A stretch of 41,744 nucleotides of DNA from Candidatus Schmidhempelia bombi str. Bimp (GCF_000471645.3 NZ_AWGA01000013.1:1-41744), one strand, 5' to 3'. Positions 26,297-36,977 are shown, counted from the stretch's first letter. Program-made: numbers and translations. The notes: generated from the sequence alone by a model not told the origin.

Positions 26297-28426
26297 ATGA
26301 AAAACTTATTTGCCAGTACTGCCAGTGGTCTGGAAGAGTTATTAAAAAATGAATTACAGCAACTAGGTGCGACTGATTGCCGTATTACGCTTGGCGGTGT
26401 TTATTTTTCGGCTGATGATAAAACGATGTACCAAACCTTGTTATGGAGTCGTCTTGCTTCGCGAATTTTATTGCCATTAGGTGAATTTACTATTTATAGC
26501 GATTTGGATCTTTATGCCTGTGTCAGCAATATTGATTGGTCAGCCCTATTTGATGTTGATGCTTCCTTTATGATCCATTTTCGAGGCACCAATGAATTTA
26601 TCCGTAATAGCCAATATGGGGCATTAAAGGTAAAAGACGCCATCGTTGATAGTTTTATGCGTAAAGTACAACAACGACCTAATGTAGCCAAACAGGATCC
26701 AGATATTCGCTTAGTTGTTCAACTCCATAAAAATCAGGTGATGGTTTACTTAGATTTAAGCGGCCATAGCTTGCACCAACGCGGTTATCGTTTATCGGCA
26801 GGCCAAGCACCATTAAAAGAAAATTTGGCTGCGGCGATCGTGATTCGTTCTGGTTGGCAACCTAACACGCCACTTATCGATCCGATGTGTGGTTCCGGTA
26901 CCTTACTTATTGAAGCCGCTATGCAAGCAGCAGGCATTGCGCCAGGTCTTTATCGACAAGATTGGGGATTTAAAGCATGGAAAGCGCATAACTCAACCTT
27001 ATGGAATGAGTTAGTTTTTGCGGCAAAAGCGCAGGTTAAACAGACAAAAGCCAACTTAACTACGCCATTTTTTGGCTATGACAATGATGCTAAAGTGCTA
27101 GAAATAGCTAAACAAAATGCACAGCGCGCTGGAGTGGGTGAGCTCATCATCTTTAAACAACAAGATGTATTGGCACTTCAAAACCCTTGCCCTGAACATC
27201 AAGGAACCCTATTAAGTAATCCACCTTATGGTGAACGATTGGAGAGTGAACCGGCATTAATCGCCCTACATAGTGCACTTGGGACCTTAGTTAAACAACG
27301 TTTTGCGGGCTGGCATTTATCATTATTTAGTGGTGCGCCCCAACTATTAGACTGTTTACAATTACGTGCCGATAGACAATATAAAGCCAAAAATGGTGCT
27401 TTAGATTGTGTGCAAAAAAATTACACCATGACGAAACGGTCAACATCAGCGCCGGGAAGCGCTTCAGCACCAACCTCATTGGTGGCGCCCGACTTTGCCA
27501 ATCGATTACGAAAAAATGCGCAGAAATTAAAAAAATGGGCAAAACATGAAGGGATCGACTGTTATCGCTTATATGATGCTGATCTACCTGAATATAATGT
27601 AGCCATAGATCGCTATCAACATAAAGTGGTGATTCAAGAGTATGCACCACCAAAAACCATTGACAGTGAAAAAGCACGTAAACGTCTGTTTGATGTAATT
27701 AATGCCACCATTAACGTATTAGGCTTATCGGCAGATCAGGTCGTATTAAAAACCCGAGAAAAGCAGAAAGGCAAACAGCAATACCAAAAATTAGCACAAA
27801 AGAATGATCACTTCTTAGTCAGTGAATATCACGCAAAATTTTGGGTCAATTTAAGTGATTATCTTGATACTGGGCTATTTCTAGATCATCGACTAGCGCG
27901 TAAAATGATTGGACAGATGGCCTGTGGTCAATCATTTTTAAATCTGTTCGCTTACACGGGAAGCGCCACTGTTTATGCTGGACTGGGCGGCGCAAAACAG
28001 ACCACAACCGTTGATATGTCACGTACTTATCTAGAATGGGCCGATCGCAACTTACGACAAAATGGGTTAACTGGCTCACAACATCGTTTAATTCAAGCGG
28101 ATTGCCTTCACTATTTACAGGCATGTCAGGAACAATTTGATCTTATTTTTATCGACCCACCCACTTTTTCTAATTCTAAGCGAATGAGTGGTACGCTTGA
28201 TATTCAACGTGATCATTTGCTGCTACTGAAACAGTTAAAACGAATGCTTAAACCGAATGGTACGATTATGTTTTCTAACAATAAGCGTGGGTTTAAAATG
28301 GATATCGAAGGAGTAGCCAAACTTGGTTTAACTTCTCAAGACATTACTGCAAAAACGATTTCACCTGATTTTGAACGCAACAAACAGATTCATTACTGTT
28401 TTTTATTAACCCATAGCAATAACTAA
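26297..28426 (+). CDS. rlmL: RlmKL, bifunctional 23S rRNA m2G2445 / m7G2069 methyltransferase
   Basis: The 709-aa fusion matches E. coli RlmKL (702 aa). An N-terminal THUMP domain (about residues 45-155) is followed by the RlmL methyltransferase with [14 protein letters not shown] and catalytic NPPYGERL. The RlmK methyltransferase comes after that, with [13 protein letters not shown] and [11 protein letters not shown]. The two halves methylate G2445 and G2069 in the peptidyl transferase region. It is the first gene before uup, as in E. coli. A TATAAT hexamer at 26257-26262 may be its -10 box, although no good -35 is evident. Confidence 0.97.
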   Translation: MKNLFASTASGLEELLKNELQQLGATDCRITLGGVYFSADDKTMYQTLLWSRLASRILLPLGEFTIYSDLDLYACVSNIDWSALFDVDASFMIHFRGTNEFIRNSQYGALKVKDAIVDSFMRKVQQRPNVAKQDPDIRLVVQLHKNQVMVYLDLSGHSLHQRGYRLSAGQAPLKENLAAAIVIRSGWQPNTPLIDPMCGSGTLLIEAAMQAAGIAPGLYRQDWGFKAWKAHNSTLWNELVFAAKAQVKQTKANLTTPFFGYDNDAKVLEIAKQNAQRAGVGELIIFKQQDVLALQNPCPEHQGTLLSNPPYGERLESEPALIALHSALGTLVKQRFAGWHLSLFSGAPQLLDCLQLRADRQYKAKNGALDCVQKNYTMTKRSTSAPGSASAPTSLVAPDFANRLRKNAQKLKKWAKHEGIDCYRLYDADLPEYNVAIDRYQHKVVIQEYAPPKTIDSEKARKRLFDVINATINVLGLSADQVVLKTREKQKGKQQYQKLAQKNDHFLVSEYHAKFWVNLSDYLDTGLFLDHRLARKMIGQMACGQSFLNLFAYTGSATVYAGLGGAKQTTTVDMSRTYLEWADRNLRQNGLTGSQHRLIQADCLHYLQACQEQFDLIFIDPPTFSNSKRMSGTLDIQRDHLLLLKQLKRMLKPNGTIMFSNNKRGFKMDIEGVAKLGLTSQDITAKTISPDFERNKQIHYCFLLTHSNN

Positions 28427-28458
28427 TTTATTGATTTTATGATGGAAATATAATTTTT

Positions 28459-30369
28459 ATGGCACTAATTAATTTAACTGATGCTTATCTTTCATTTAGT
28501 GATGCGCCTTTGCTCAATAAAGTTGGACTATTCATTGAGCCAAATGAACGTGTCTGTTTAGTTGGGCGTAACGGCGCTGGTAAATCAACACTGCTAAAAG
28601 TACTAAATAAAGAGTATCCATTAGATGATGGTCATATTGTTTATGAAAAAGATCTGATTGTCTCACGCTTACAGCAAGATCCGCCGCGAGAGGTGAGCGG
28701 TAGCCTATTTGATTTTGTTGCGGAAGGGGTGGCGCAACAAGCGGCATTATTAAAAACCTACCATCACATTTCAAGACAAATTGTTGATGACCCAAGCGAA
28801 CAAAATTTAGCGCGTTTAGCTCAATTACAAGATCAACTTGAACACCAAAATCTTTGGCATATTGAAAATCGTATCAACAACGTATTAATGCAATTAAATT
28901 TAGATCCGGATATGGAGCTAAGCGCCTTATCGGGTGGTTGGTTACGCAAAGCGGCCTTAGCCAAAGCACTGGTATGTGATCCTGATGTATTGCTGCTTGA
29001 CGAACCGACCAACCATTTAGATATTGATACCATTGAATGGCTAGAAACCTTTCTAAAAGGCTTTAGTGGTAGTATCGTATTTATTTCCCATGACCGTGCT
29101 TTTATTCGAGCAATGGCAACCCGCATTATTGATCTGGATCGCGGTCTGGCGACATCTTGGCCAGGGGATTACGATAAATACCTTATCGGTAAAGAAGAAG
29201 CGCTACGTATTGAAGCATTACAAAATGCGCATTTTGATAAAAAACTAGCGCAAGAAGAAGCATGGATTCGCCAAGGTATTAAAGCGCGTCGTACGCGTAA
29301 TGAAGGCCGCGTACGCGCGTTAAAATCAATGCGACGTGAACATGCACAGCGCCGTCAGGTAATGGGTAATGCCAATATGCAGATTGAAGAGGCGTTACGA
29401 TCCGGTAAAATTGTTTTTGATATCAAAGATATTAGTTATACGATTGGCGATAAACAAATCGTTGAACACTTTTCAGCACAAGTATTACGTGGTGATAAAA
29501 TTGCCCTTATTGGCGCTAATGGCTGTGGTAAAACCACATTACTAAAACTCATGTTAAAGCAATTAGACCCAACGGCAGGATCGGTACATGGAGGAACCAA
29601 ATTAGACATTGCTTATTTTGATCAATATCGTGCTGAGCTGGATCCTGACAAAACCGTTATGGACAATTTAGCCGAAGGAAAACAGGAAGTCATGATTAAT
29701 GGGCGTCCACGACACGTATTAGGCTATCTACAAGACTTTTTATTTCACCCAAAACGCGCGATGACGCCAGTCAGTGCTTTATCTGGCGGGGAACGCAATC
29801 GCTTACTACTCGCAAAACTGTTTCTTAAACCGAGTAACCTATTAATTCTGGATGAACCAACCAATGATCTCGACATTGAAACCTTAGAATTATTAGAAGA
29901 GTTAATCAGTGATTATCAAGGAACCCTATTACTGGTAAGCCATGATCGACAATTTGTTGATAATGCAGTAACGCAATGTTGGATTTTTGAAGGCAATGGC
30001 GTGATCAGTATTTATCCTGGCGGATATGTTGATGCTCATCAGCAATTAATGCAAACCCAACACTTCAAACAACCTAAACCCGCTGAAGTAAAAAATACCG
30101 TTGTTACTGAGAAAAAAGCGGAACATCGCTCAAAAAGTAGTAAAAAACTGACTTATCAGCAACAACGAGAACTAGACCAGTTACCGCTAACCATTGAAAA
30201 GTTAGAGATGGAGATTGTACAATTACAAGCGCAAATTAGTGATAGTGAATTCTTTAATCAACCTCACGGGGTAACGACGCCTATTTTAACGCAATTAGCT
30301 GACAATGAAGCTGCGCTAGAACAAGCTTTTGAACGTTGGGAAACATTGGAAGCACTAAAAAATTCATAA
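28459..30369 (+). CDS. uup: Uup, ABC-F family ATPase
   Basis: The 636-aa soluble protein has two ABC cassettes. The first contains GRNGAGKST, LSGGWLRKAALAKAL and LLLDEPTNHLDI. The second contains GANGCGKTT, LSGGERNRLLLAKLF and LILDEPTNDLDI. A charged linker and a C-terminal coiled coil (after about residue 560) complete the Uup plan. Uup is an ABC-F protein linked to ribosome function and, in E. coli, to lower precise excision of transposons. It follows rlmL by 32 bases, and pqiA follows after a hairpin. The Shine-Dalgarno (GGAA) is rather far from the ATG. Confidence 0.96.
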   Translation: MALINLTDAYLSFSDAPLLNKVGLFIEPNERVCLVGRNGAGKSTLLKVLNKEYPLDDGHIVYEKDLIVSRLQQDPPREVSGSLFDFVAEGVAQQAALLKTYHHISRQIVDDPSEQNLARLAQLQDQLEHQNLWHIENRINNVLMQLNLDPDMELSALSGGWLRKAALAKALVCDPDVLLLDEPTNHLDIDTIEWLETFLKGFSGSIVFISHDRAFIRAMATRIIDLDRGLATSWPGDYDKYLIGKEEALRIEALQNAHFDKKLAQEEAWIRQGIKARRTRNEGRVRALKSMRREHAQRRQVMGNANMQIEEALRSGKIVFDIKDISYTIGDKQIVEHFSAQVLRGDKIALIGANGCGKTTLLKLMLKQLDPTAGSVHGGTKLDIAYFDQYRAELDPDKTVMDNLAEGKQEVMINGRPRHVLGYLQDFLFHPKRAMTPVSALSGGERNRLLLAKLFLKPSNLLILDEPTNDLDIETLELLEELISDYQGTLLLVSHDRQFVDNAVTQCWIFEGNGVISIYPGGYVDAHQQLMQTQHFKQPKPAEVKNTVVTEKKAEHRSKSSKKLTYQQQRELDQLPLTIEKLEMEIVQLQAQISDSEFFNQPHGVTTPILTQLADNEAALEQAFERWETLEALKNS

Positions 30370-30386
30370 AAAATAATTATGTTAAC

Positions 30387-30445
30387 CTCTTACTCCATAC
30401 CCATTAACCTAAAGATAGCGAGATGGGTTAAGGGATGAGTAAGAG
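30387..30445. terminator. Long imperfect hairpin between uup and pqiA
   Basis: Outer arms CTCTTACTC (30387-30395) and GAGTAAGAG (30437-30445) and inner arms ACCCAT (30399-30404) and ATGGGT (30423-30428) nest into one long stem with small internal loops. There is no T-run, so it may be a Rho-assisted terminator, an RNA-stability element or an attenuating structure separating uup from pqiABC. Confidence 0.45.
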
Positions 30446-30541
30446 TGTAATTATCGTTACACCGCGCAATAAAAATGGTGTAATGATAACTAATGATAAT
30501 AAACAATGACTAGTTTTAAATTTTAGTTATTATAAAGTAGT

Positions 30542-31843
30542 ATGGATAGGATAGAACAAGTTATGTACAAAGATATGGAAAATCAGGATAATTTCACAAG
30601 AAATCAATATGATGGACAATACATCTTGTGTAATGAATGTGATTTAGTGGTTGAAGTCCCCCGTATTACTAATCAACATAATGCACTTTGCCCTCGCTGT
30701 AATAATCGACTAGTGAGTTATCGTCAACAAACCAATCAGTTAGCATTGGTTTATGCGGTTTGTGCATTGATGATGTTTATACTTGCGTCTGCGTTTTATA
30801 TGGTCAATATTCGCATTATTGGTAGCATAACCAATATGGATCTCTTCCTTATACCCAAAATGCTGATTCATGATGATTATACGTCATTAGCCTTTTTATT
30901 TATTACCTTTGTACTCGTTTTGCCCGTGATTACATTAATTATTTTAATTATTTTATGTTGTCATGAGTCGCTGCCAAAATGGCTAAAAACCAATTTATTA
31001 ATTAGTTTAGAGCGTTTACAAAATTGGTGTATGGCTGAGATCTTCTTGGCTGGATTAATTGTCAGCTTTGTCAAGCTAATTAGCTATGGCGATATAGGGA
31101 TTAATTTAAGTTTTATTCCTTTTTGTCTTTTTGCCTTAATGCAAATTAAAGCCTTATCGCTATTTAGCGCCAGACAAGTATGGCAAAGTATCTCGCCAAC
31201 CATCCACATCAATACGCCTTTTGTGGCAGGAAAATCAGGGATAAGCCAAAATATACGCTCGTGCCATTGTTGTCATGCTATTTTGCCCATTAATAAAACC
31301 GTTTGTCCTCGATGTCAGATGAAAGGGACGGCCCGTTATAAAGATAGTATTCAATGGACCATGGCACTATTATTAACGTCAACTATTTTATATATTCCTG
31401 CTAATGTATATCCGATTATGGCGACGCTATTTGTCGGTAGCCTATCGGGCTCGACTGTACTTGATGGGGTAAGCTATATGTGGCAATCGGGTGACTATCC
31501 TGTAGCGGCGGTCATTTTTATTGCAAGTATTATTATCCCTATTTTCAAAATTATGGCCTTATGCTGGCTCTGCTACTATGCGATTTATAGGAGTAAACCC
31601 ACTGAAAAAGCCAGTGCAAAAATGAATAAAATTTATAATGTTGTTGAATTTATTGGCCGCTGGTCAATGATTGATATTTTTGTTGTGTCGGTAACCGCAA
31701 CGTTAGTGAATAACGGGGAAATGATAGCTGTTTACCCGGCAAAAGGTGCCGTCTATTTTGCCATTGTCGTGATAATAACGATGATAGCATCACATAAATA
31801 TGATCCGCGTCTAATATGGGATAAAGTGAAAAATAATGAATAA
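30542..31843 (+). CDS. pqiA: PqiA, inner-membrane protein of the PqiABC lipid transport system
   Basis: The 433-aa product has two PqiA repeats. Each begins with a zinc-ribbon-like four-Cys motif (CNEC with CPRC, and CHCC with CPRC) and is followed by four membrane helices. PqiA is the inner-membrane partner of the MCE protein PqiB, which forms a tube across the periplasm, and of the lipoprotein PqiC; the system is thought to move phospholipids between the membranes. The start is uncertain: in-frame ATGs at 30542, 30563 and 30575 all have weak ribosome binding sites. Seventeen bases separate it from pqiB. Confidence 0.95.
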   Translation: MDRIEQVMYKDMENQDNFTRNQYDGQYILCNECDLVVEVPRITNQHNALCPRCNNRLVSYRQQTNQLALVYAVCALMMFILASAFYMVNIRIIGSITNMDLFLIPKMLIHDDYTSLAFLFITFVLVLPVITLIILIILCCHESLPKWLKTNLLISLERLQNWCMAEIFLAGLIVSFVKLISYGDIGINLSFIPFCLFALMQIKALSLFSARQVWQSISPTIHINTPFVAGKSGISQNIRSCHCCHAILPINKTVCPRCQMKGTARYKDSIQWTMALLLTSTILYIPANVYPIMATLFVGSLSGSTVLDGVSYMWQSGDYPVAAVIFIASIIIPIFKIMALCWLCYYAIYRSKPTEKASAKMNKIYNVVEFIGRWSMIDIFVVSVTATLVNNGEMIAVYPAKGAVYFAIVVIITMIASHKYDPRLIWDKVKNNE

Positions 31844-31860
31844 ACAGGGAAGCGTGTATT

Positions 31861-33480
31861 ATGTCAAATAAAATAGCCAAAGTATCCAAAATCAAATTAT
31901 TATCGCCAATTTGGATTGTGCCGATCATCACCGCTATTGTCGGGATCTGGATTTTATATACGCATATTGCTGGACAAGGTAAATCTTTTACGCTAACCAG
32001 CGCGGATGCCAGTGGCATTATTGCGGGTAAAACCGTCATTCGAAGTCGTAATGTCGATGTTGGCATTATTGAAAAAGTGACATTAAGTGATGATTTTAAA
32101 CGGGTGATTTTAAAAGGACGCCTTAAACCAGAAATGAGTGAGTTGTTACAGGGTGATTCAATTTTTTGGATTGTTAAACCACAAATTGGACGCGAAGGCG
32201 TATCAGGATTAGGGACACTATTTTCGGGTGTTTATATTGAATTAATGCAGGGCACACAAGATAAAACCGAAAGTCATCATGTTTATGAGCTATTAGATAC
32301 CCCCCCTATGGCGTCGATTAATACCGAAGGTATTAGACTCAATTTAGTGGGTGATCAGACGGCCATTGTTTCTCAAGGTGCGCCAGTTATGTTTCGTGGT
32401 TATCGAGTCGGAAATGTCGAAAAAGCAGAATTTGATGTACAAAATAAAAATATGAAATATCAAATTTTTATTGCTAAACCTTACCAGTCATTAGTGACAC
32501 GCAATATTCGTTTTTGGCGTGATGTTGGGATAAATTTAGATCTATCTGCGCGTGGAGCGAATTTAACCTTGCCTTCTTTTGATACATTACTCGATGGCGG
32601 TATTAATTTTGATGTGCCAGATGGGGCAACGTTTGGTCCAGTTGAAAATCAGGCGGAACTAACCAAAATTACCTATCAACTGTATGCGGATAAAAAATCG
32701 ATTCAGGATTCACAATACACCGTATACGATGAATTCTTGCTGATGTTCTCAGACTCCATTACGGGATTAACTGCGGGCTCTTCAGTCGAATACCATGGCA
32801 TACGATTAGGTACGGTATCACACGTTCCCTATTTTCAACCTAATATGCAATTTATTTCATCGAATCAATATACTATCCCCGTGCTGATTCGAATCGAACC
32901 AGAACGTCTCCCTCAATTGCTAGCAGAAAAGATCGATATCAGTAAAAAAATTATTGAAGAACAAGCAAATGGACTACGCGCAGCAATAAAATCCGCTAAC
33001 ATATTAACCGGCGCGATGTATATTGATCTGGATTTTTATCCCGAAGAAAAGCAGGCTAATCTTCATTTACCCTCTGAAGTCTATGGATTTAAAACTATTG
33101 CAACGGTACCTGCGGGTCTATCGCAAATACAAGCTAAGTTAGTTCAGACCTTAGACAACTTTAATAAACTCCCTTTTGATAAAACCATTGATGAGTTAAA
33201 TCGCAGTATTGTTGCTCTCAACCAGCTATTAGCGAGCAAAGATATGCAAGCGTTACCAAAAGAGATGAGAGAATCGTTACAAACACTGGATAAAACGTTG
33301 AGAAGTGTGCAACCAGGATCCGATTTAAACAGATCATTTAAAACCGATCTTGATAAATTTGACCGTCTGCTTGATGAGTTTACTCCATTATTAAAAACCC
33401 TTAACGATAAAAGTAACGCCTTGATCTTCTCAGCACCGGCTAAACACGATCCACAACCTAAAGCAAAAGGAAATAAATGA
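31861..33480 (+). CDS. pqiB: PqiB, MCE-domain intermembrane transport protein
   Basis: The 539-aa protein has one N-terminal membrane helix (WIVPIITAIVGIWILY) and three successive MCE domains, each with a GxxVxxxGxxVGxV-like core (for example GAPVMFRGYRVGNVEKAEF and GSSVEYHGIRLGTV). A C-terminal helical region of about 100 residues follows, forming the needle-like coiled tube known for E. coli PqiB. It spans the periplasm between PqiA and PqiC. Its TGA overlaps the pqiC start (ATGA), so expression is coupled. The length is close to the 546 aa of the E. coli protein. Confidence 0.96.
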   Translation: MSNKIAKVSKIKLLSPIWIVPIITAIVGIWILYTHIAGQGKSFTLTSADASGIIAGKTVIRSRNVDVGIIEKVTLSDDFKRVILKGRLKPEMSELLQGDSIFWIVKPQIGREGVSGLGTLFSGVYIELMQGTQDKTESHHVYELLDTPPMASINTEGIRLNLVGDQTAIVSQGAPVMFRGYRVGNVEKAEFDVQNKNMKYQIFIAKPYQSLVTRNIRFWRDVGINLDLSARGANLTLPSFDTLLDGGINFDVPDGATFGPVENQAELTKITYQLYADKKSIQDSQYTVYDEFLLMFSDSITGLTAGSSVEYHGIRLGTVSHVPYFQPNMQFISSNQYTIPVLIRIEPERLPQLLAEKIDISKKIIEEQANGLRAAIKSANILTGAMYIDLDFYPEEKQANLHLPSEVYGFKTIATVPAGLSQIQAKLVQTLDNFNKLPFDKTIDELNRSIVALNQLLASKDMQALPKEMRESLQTLDKTLRSVQPGSDLNRSFKTDLDKFDRLLDEFTPLLKTLNDKSNALIFSAPAKHDPQPKAKGNK

Positions 33481-34040
33481 TGAAAAAATTAGTTATATTA
33501 TTATCATTATTACTCTTAACAGGGTGTTCATCATCATTGCCAGAAAAACATTACTATCAGATAAAAAGTGCCTATTCAGTCGCTCACGTTGAGACAAGCA
33601 CCGCCGATAACTTTATTTGGATTGCACCGATTACCATCGCTGATTTTTTAAATAAAGATGGGCTGGTATATCAAACCAATGACGTTGAGTATCATGTAGC
33701 TAACGACAATTTATGGTTATCCCCATTATCTGAGCAATTACAAAATCTGGTGGTACATGATTTATCGGCATTATTACCAACACGGGTTATCTCATCGTCA
33801 CCGATGGCAGCCGCCAAAACCTCGGTAAATTTATTTATTGAAGGGTTTCATGGCACTTACCAAGGCGAAGCGGTGTTAAAAGGTTATTGGGTGATAGCCA
33901 ATGCCAATGGACAACTCTACAGTAAAAAATTTGCCTACACCTTACCTGTCAATAAAGATGGATATGGGGCTATTGTGGAAACCTTATCCCAAGCTTGGCA
34001 ACAAGAAATCAGCGATTTGGTCAATAAATCCAAATTATAA
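33477..34040 (+). CDS. pqiC: PqiC, outer-membrane lipoprotein of the Pqi system (ABC-type transport auxiliary family)
   Basis: The 187-aa product has a lipoprotein signal ending in LLTGC (lipidated Cys17) with Ser at +2, which predicts sorting to the outer membrane. The mature part begins SSSLPEKHYY, like other PqiC/YmbA (DUF330) proteins, and contains the expected WIAPITIADFLNKDGLVYQ region. PqiC anchors the PqiB tube to the outer membrane. It is the last gene of pqiABC and is followed by a strong hairpin. Confidence 0.93.
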   Translation: MMKKLVILLSLLLLTGCSSSLPEKHYYQIKSAYSVAHVETSTADNFIWIAPITIADFLNKDGLVYQTNDVEYHVANDNLWLSPLSEQLQNLVVHDLSALLPTRVISSSPMAAAKTSVNLFIEGFHGTYQGEAVLKGYWVIANANGQLYSKKFAYTLPVNKDGYGAIVETLSQAWQQEISDLVNKSKL

Positions 34041-34051
34041 TCAATTCCTAT

Positions 34052-34090
34052 TATTATCAGACCTACACCGTTAATCTAGGTCTGATAATA
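34052..34090. terminator. Bidirectional hairpin between pqiC and yeaD
   Basis: TATTATCAGACCT (34052-34064) and AGGTCTGATAATA (34078-34090) are perfect 13-base inverted arms around a 13-base loop, midway between the convergent pqiC and yeaD genes. AT-rich flanks but no long T-run. It probably terminates both transcripts. Confidence 0.72.
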
Positions 34091-34100
34091 TCAATCTACA

Positions 34101-34967
34101 CTACGGCACTATCTCAATCGTAACCGCTAACGTTTGTGGCTGGCTAGGCGTAACCAATAACGGCTGCACAATGCGTGCCGTTTCGACACATACCATGGTT
34201 TTATAGCCATTATCGTCCATATCCGCCATCGCTGTTGCTGCGGATTGCCATGGATTCCACGTGACAACTTCAGTGCCATTATGATGAGTCAATTTAATTG
34301 TACGATCTATATCATCAATGTAATTAATCGCCTCCGCATGCGTATATACACGATCGACGGCTTGATCAAAGGTCAATTCGCCACACTGCTTAGGTAAATT
34401 AGCGACCTTAAGCGCATCGCGATAATCGGCACCTAAACCTGTCACTTTAATCTGCTCAATATCACTCACATTAAAATAACTATGTAAAGCGGCGGTAGCT
34501 TGATAATCCCCAGACATGCTTAATTCAAGGTAAGCTTGTTTACCTACGTTTATGGTCATGGTCGCGTTAAAAGCGTGTGGCCATAATTGACGGGTTTGAG
34601 GCGTATCACTCAAGCTCAAGGTAAGCGTGACCTGCTGTTCATTTTCGCTATATTGTACTAATTGCCATAACGAAATTCGGGCAAAACCATGAGAAGGGGT
34701 ACCCAGCTGATTAAACCATGGCCAACAGAGAGGAACCCCACCCCGAATGGCTTTTCCTGTTTTAAACAGGGCTTTTTCACTTAACCAAATTACTGGGCGT
34801 GGTTGTTCGGTAGGTTGCCAAAATAATAGATGTGCGCCTTGTAAAGCAATGGCAGCCTGACACGTAGCATGTTTAATTACAATAACGTCTAATTCGCCTT
34901 GTTGTACTATTGCTATGCTGGGGGTTAATTGCTTAATCACCGGTTGATTTAAAAGAGTATTTATCAT
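34101..34967 (-). CDS. yeaD: Glucose-6-phosphate 1-epimerase / D-hexose-6-phosphate mutarotase (YeaD)
   Basis: The 288-aa protein matches the YeaD branch of the galactose mutarotase-like fold. QGAHLLFW near the start, IRGGVPLCWPWF, the HGFAR motif, an HSYFNV segment with a catalytic His, and a late VVTWNPW are all typical. YeaD interconverts the alpha and beta anomers of glucose 6-phosphate and related sugar phosphates. The start codon overlaps the stop of an uncharacterised open frame upstream (ATGA). Downstream it shares a terminator with pqiC. Confidence 0.93.
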   Translation of the reverse strand: MINTLLNQPVIKQLTPSIAIVQQGELDVIVIKHATCQAAIALQGAHLLFWQPTEQPRPVIWLSEKALFKTGKAIRGGVPLCWPWFNQLGTPSHGFARISLWQLVQYSENEQQVTLTLSLSDTPQTRQLWPHAFNATMTINVGKQAYLELSMSGDYQATAALHSYFNVSDIEQIKVTGLGADYRDALKVANLPKQCGELTFDQAVDRVYTHAEAINYIDDIDRTIKLTHHNGTEVVTWNPWQSAATAMADMDDNGYKTMVCVETARIVQPLLVTPSQPQTLAVTIEIVP

Positions 34968-35698
34968 TGTATTCCATATGCCTCTAGAAACGTTTTATCG
35001 ATTACATTAACATTGATTGTTAGCCACAAGAAGGACGGGCTATCTTTATATTGGCATATTACACCATTATGTATAAGATCAAAATCGGATCCCATAGCAA
35101 AATAAATGGGCGTGACATTATGCTCTAGACTTTCGCCATGGGCTCCCTTCGCCTTATAAGTTATTCTAATAACGATATCAATAGCGATTGCACTACCTTT
35201 ATATCCGCTTATGCCAGATGGTGATGGCTTAATGCATTACCCCAAGCAAAACCTACTCGAGTTCAATTAAAATAGCAATGGTCAGCGATGGGATAGGTCA
35301 CATAAAGATTCCCCTTTATGATTAGCTAACATTCAACAACGCAGCTTAACTCCCCTTATTTTTACAGTAATGGCAATCGGAATCAGGCTGATATCCCGCT
35401 AAGCGTGAGCACACCGCGACATCAACCTAACCCATAAAACGTGCCACATTATGTATAAGGCTTTATTCTATGCACGCATAATTAGCATCGGTTAATGACT
35501 ATAGGATAGGAATACGTTAACCCAAATGCGCATTGACATGTAGCCATAATAGGCGGGATGATTGATAAAAGATTCCCAAATCGACCACGACTCCATTATA
35601 CTAGCCATCATAATAGAATGATAAATATTGAAATTGAGCAATGCATCTGTTTAAGATAACCAAACAGTAGCATGCAGCGATAATAACAGAGGTTCACC
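34968..35698. other. Long gap between yeaD and roxA, probably decayed DNA
   Basis: No intact gene is seen. A minus-strand frame without a usable start runs open for about 90 codons from near 35237 to a TGA that overlaps the yeaD ATG. It includes a KGSAIAIDIVIRITYKAKG stretch and ends FLEAYGIQ. Fragments in other minus-strand frames continue upstream, so a frameshifted pseudogene is possible, but I do not recognise the family. The roxA promoter presumably lies at the far end. Confidence 0.4.
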
Positions 35699-36826
35699 AT
35701 GAACAATCAATTAAACATTGACTGGCCGCATTTTCTAGCCAATTACTGGCAAAAAAAACCGGTAATTTTGCGTCAGGCATTTCCCCATTTTTGTGATCCG
35801 ATAACGCCTGATGAATTAGCTGGATTAGCATTAGAACAAGAAATAGAAAGTCGATTGGTTTCCAATCTTGACCAAAAATGGCAAGCCACGTATGGACCTT
35901 TTACCGAACAAGATTTTACGCAACTAGGCGAAACCAATTGGAGCTTATTAGTACAAGCCGTGGATCATTGGCATGATCAAGCCGCAACATTAGTTGCGCC
36001 TTTCCGCTGTTTCCCGCAATGGCTATTTGATGATTTAATGATCTCCTATGCGGTGCCAGAAGGGGGCGTTGGTCCGCATATTGATCAATACGATGTCTTT
36101 ATTATCCAAGGTATGGGAAAACGCCGGTGGCGAGTAGGGGATATTAACCCCAATTATAAACAATTTTGTGCCCATCCAGCGTTATTACACGTTGAAGCCT
36201 TTACCCCAATAATTGATCAAGAGATGACCGCTGGCGATGTCTTATATATTCCACCAGGGTTTCCACATGATGGCGTTTGTCTTGAAACGTCGCTTAGCTA
36301 TTCCGTAGGCTTTCGCTCACCGACAGCACAGGCATTAGTCACCGGTTTTGCCGATTATTTACTCGAACATGATTTAGGTAAAGTACATTATACGGATCCC
36401 AATTTAACCCTACCACCAGACCCATTAAACGTATCGCCACATGAAATTGAACGTTTAAAATCGATGATGATTGCATTAATCAATCAACCTGATTATTTTA
36501 ATCATTGGTTTGGAGAATACATTTCTCAATCTATGCACAGCTTAAATATTGAGTCTGTTGAGCCCCCTTACCACGTTGACGAGGTGATTGCCACCTTCAA
36601 ACAAGGGAGTCAGTGCCATTTAGTTAATAGTATCCGCTTAATTAAGGTCGCTGAAACTTATTATATCCATGGTGAAGCATTGGATTTACCACGACCAATG
36701 ATCGAAAAAATCAGTCATCTTCACTATTTTGATCAATCCGCGATTGCTGAATTTATCGATGATAAAAAGGTAATGAACCAATTTACCCACTGGCTTAATC
36801 GCGGCTATTGGTATTTTGTCGATTGA
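35699..36826 (+). CDS. roxA: RoxA, ribosomal protein uL16 arginine 3-hydroxylase (YcfD)
   Basis: The 375-aa protein has an N-terminal JmjC/cupin domain with the iron triad His127-x-Asp129 (PHIDQYDVF) and His190 (PGFPHDGV), close to H125, D127 and H187 in E. coli RoxA. YSVGFRSP and a C-terminal winged-helix region (about 270-370) follow. RoxA is an Fe(II)/2-oxoglutarate oxygenase that hydroxylates an arginine of ribosomal protein L16. The ATG follows AGAGG. It is probably monocistronic, with a hairpin between it and ubiI. Confidence 0.95.
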   Translation: MNNQLNIDWPHFLANYWQKKPVILRQAFPHFCDPITPDELAGLALEQEIESRLVSNLDQKWQATYGPFTEQDFTQLGETNWSLLVQAVDHWHDQAATLVAPFRCFPQWLFDDLMISYAVPEGGVGPHIDQYDVFIIQGMGKRRWRVGDINPNYKQFCAHPALLHVEAFTPIIDQEMTAGDVLYIPPGFPHDGVCLETSLSYSVGFRSPTAQALVTGFADYLLEHDLGKVHYTDPNLTLPPDPLNVSPHEIERLKSMMIALINQPDYFNHWFGEYISQSMHSLNIESVEPPYHVDEVIATFKQGSQCHLVNSIRLIKVAETYYIHGEALDLPRPMIEKISHLHYFDQSAIAEFIDDKKVMNQFTHWLNRGYWYFVD

Positions 36827-36852
36827 TTGATAAAAATACCTTGTTTGATATA

Positions 36853-36889
36853 AATCACGCCTAAAACGTAAACCAACTTCGGCGTGATT
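36853..36889. terminator. Hairpin after roxA
   Basis: AATCACGCC (36853-36861) and GGCGTGATT (36881-36889) are perfect 9-base inverted arms separated by 19 bases, 27 bases past the roxA stop. It is GC-richer than its surroundings but no T-run follows; a Rho-type or weak terminator is the likely role. Confidence 0.45.
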
Positions 36890-36977
36890 CATATAATAGA
36901 TAAAACCTATCGCTTATTAAGACAGGCTAATTAGCGACTAAAAATAAATGATAAAATGAAAAAGAAGGAAAACGGGT

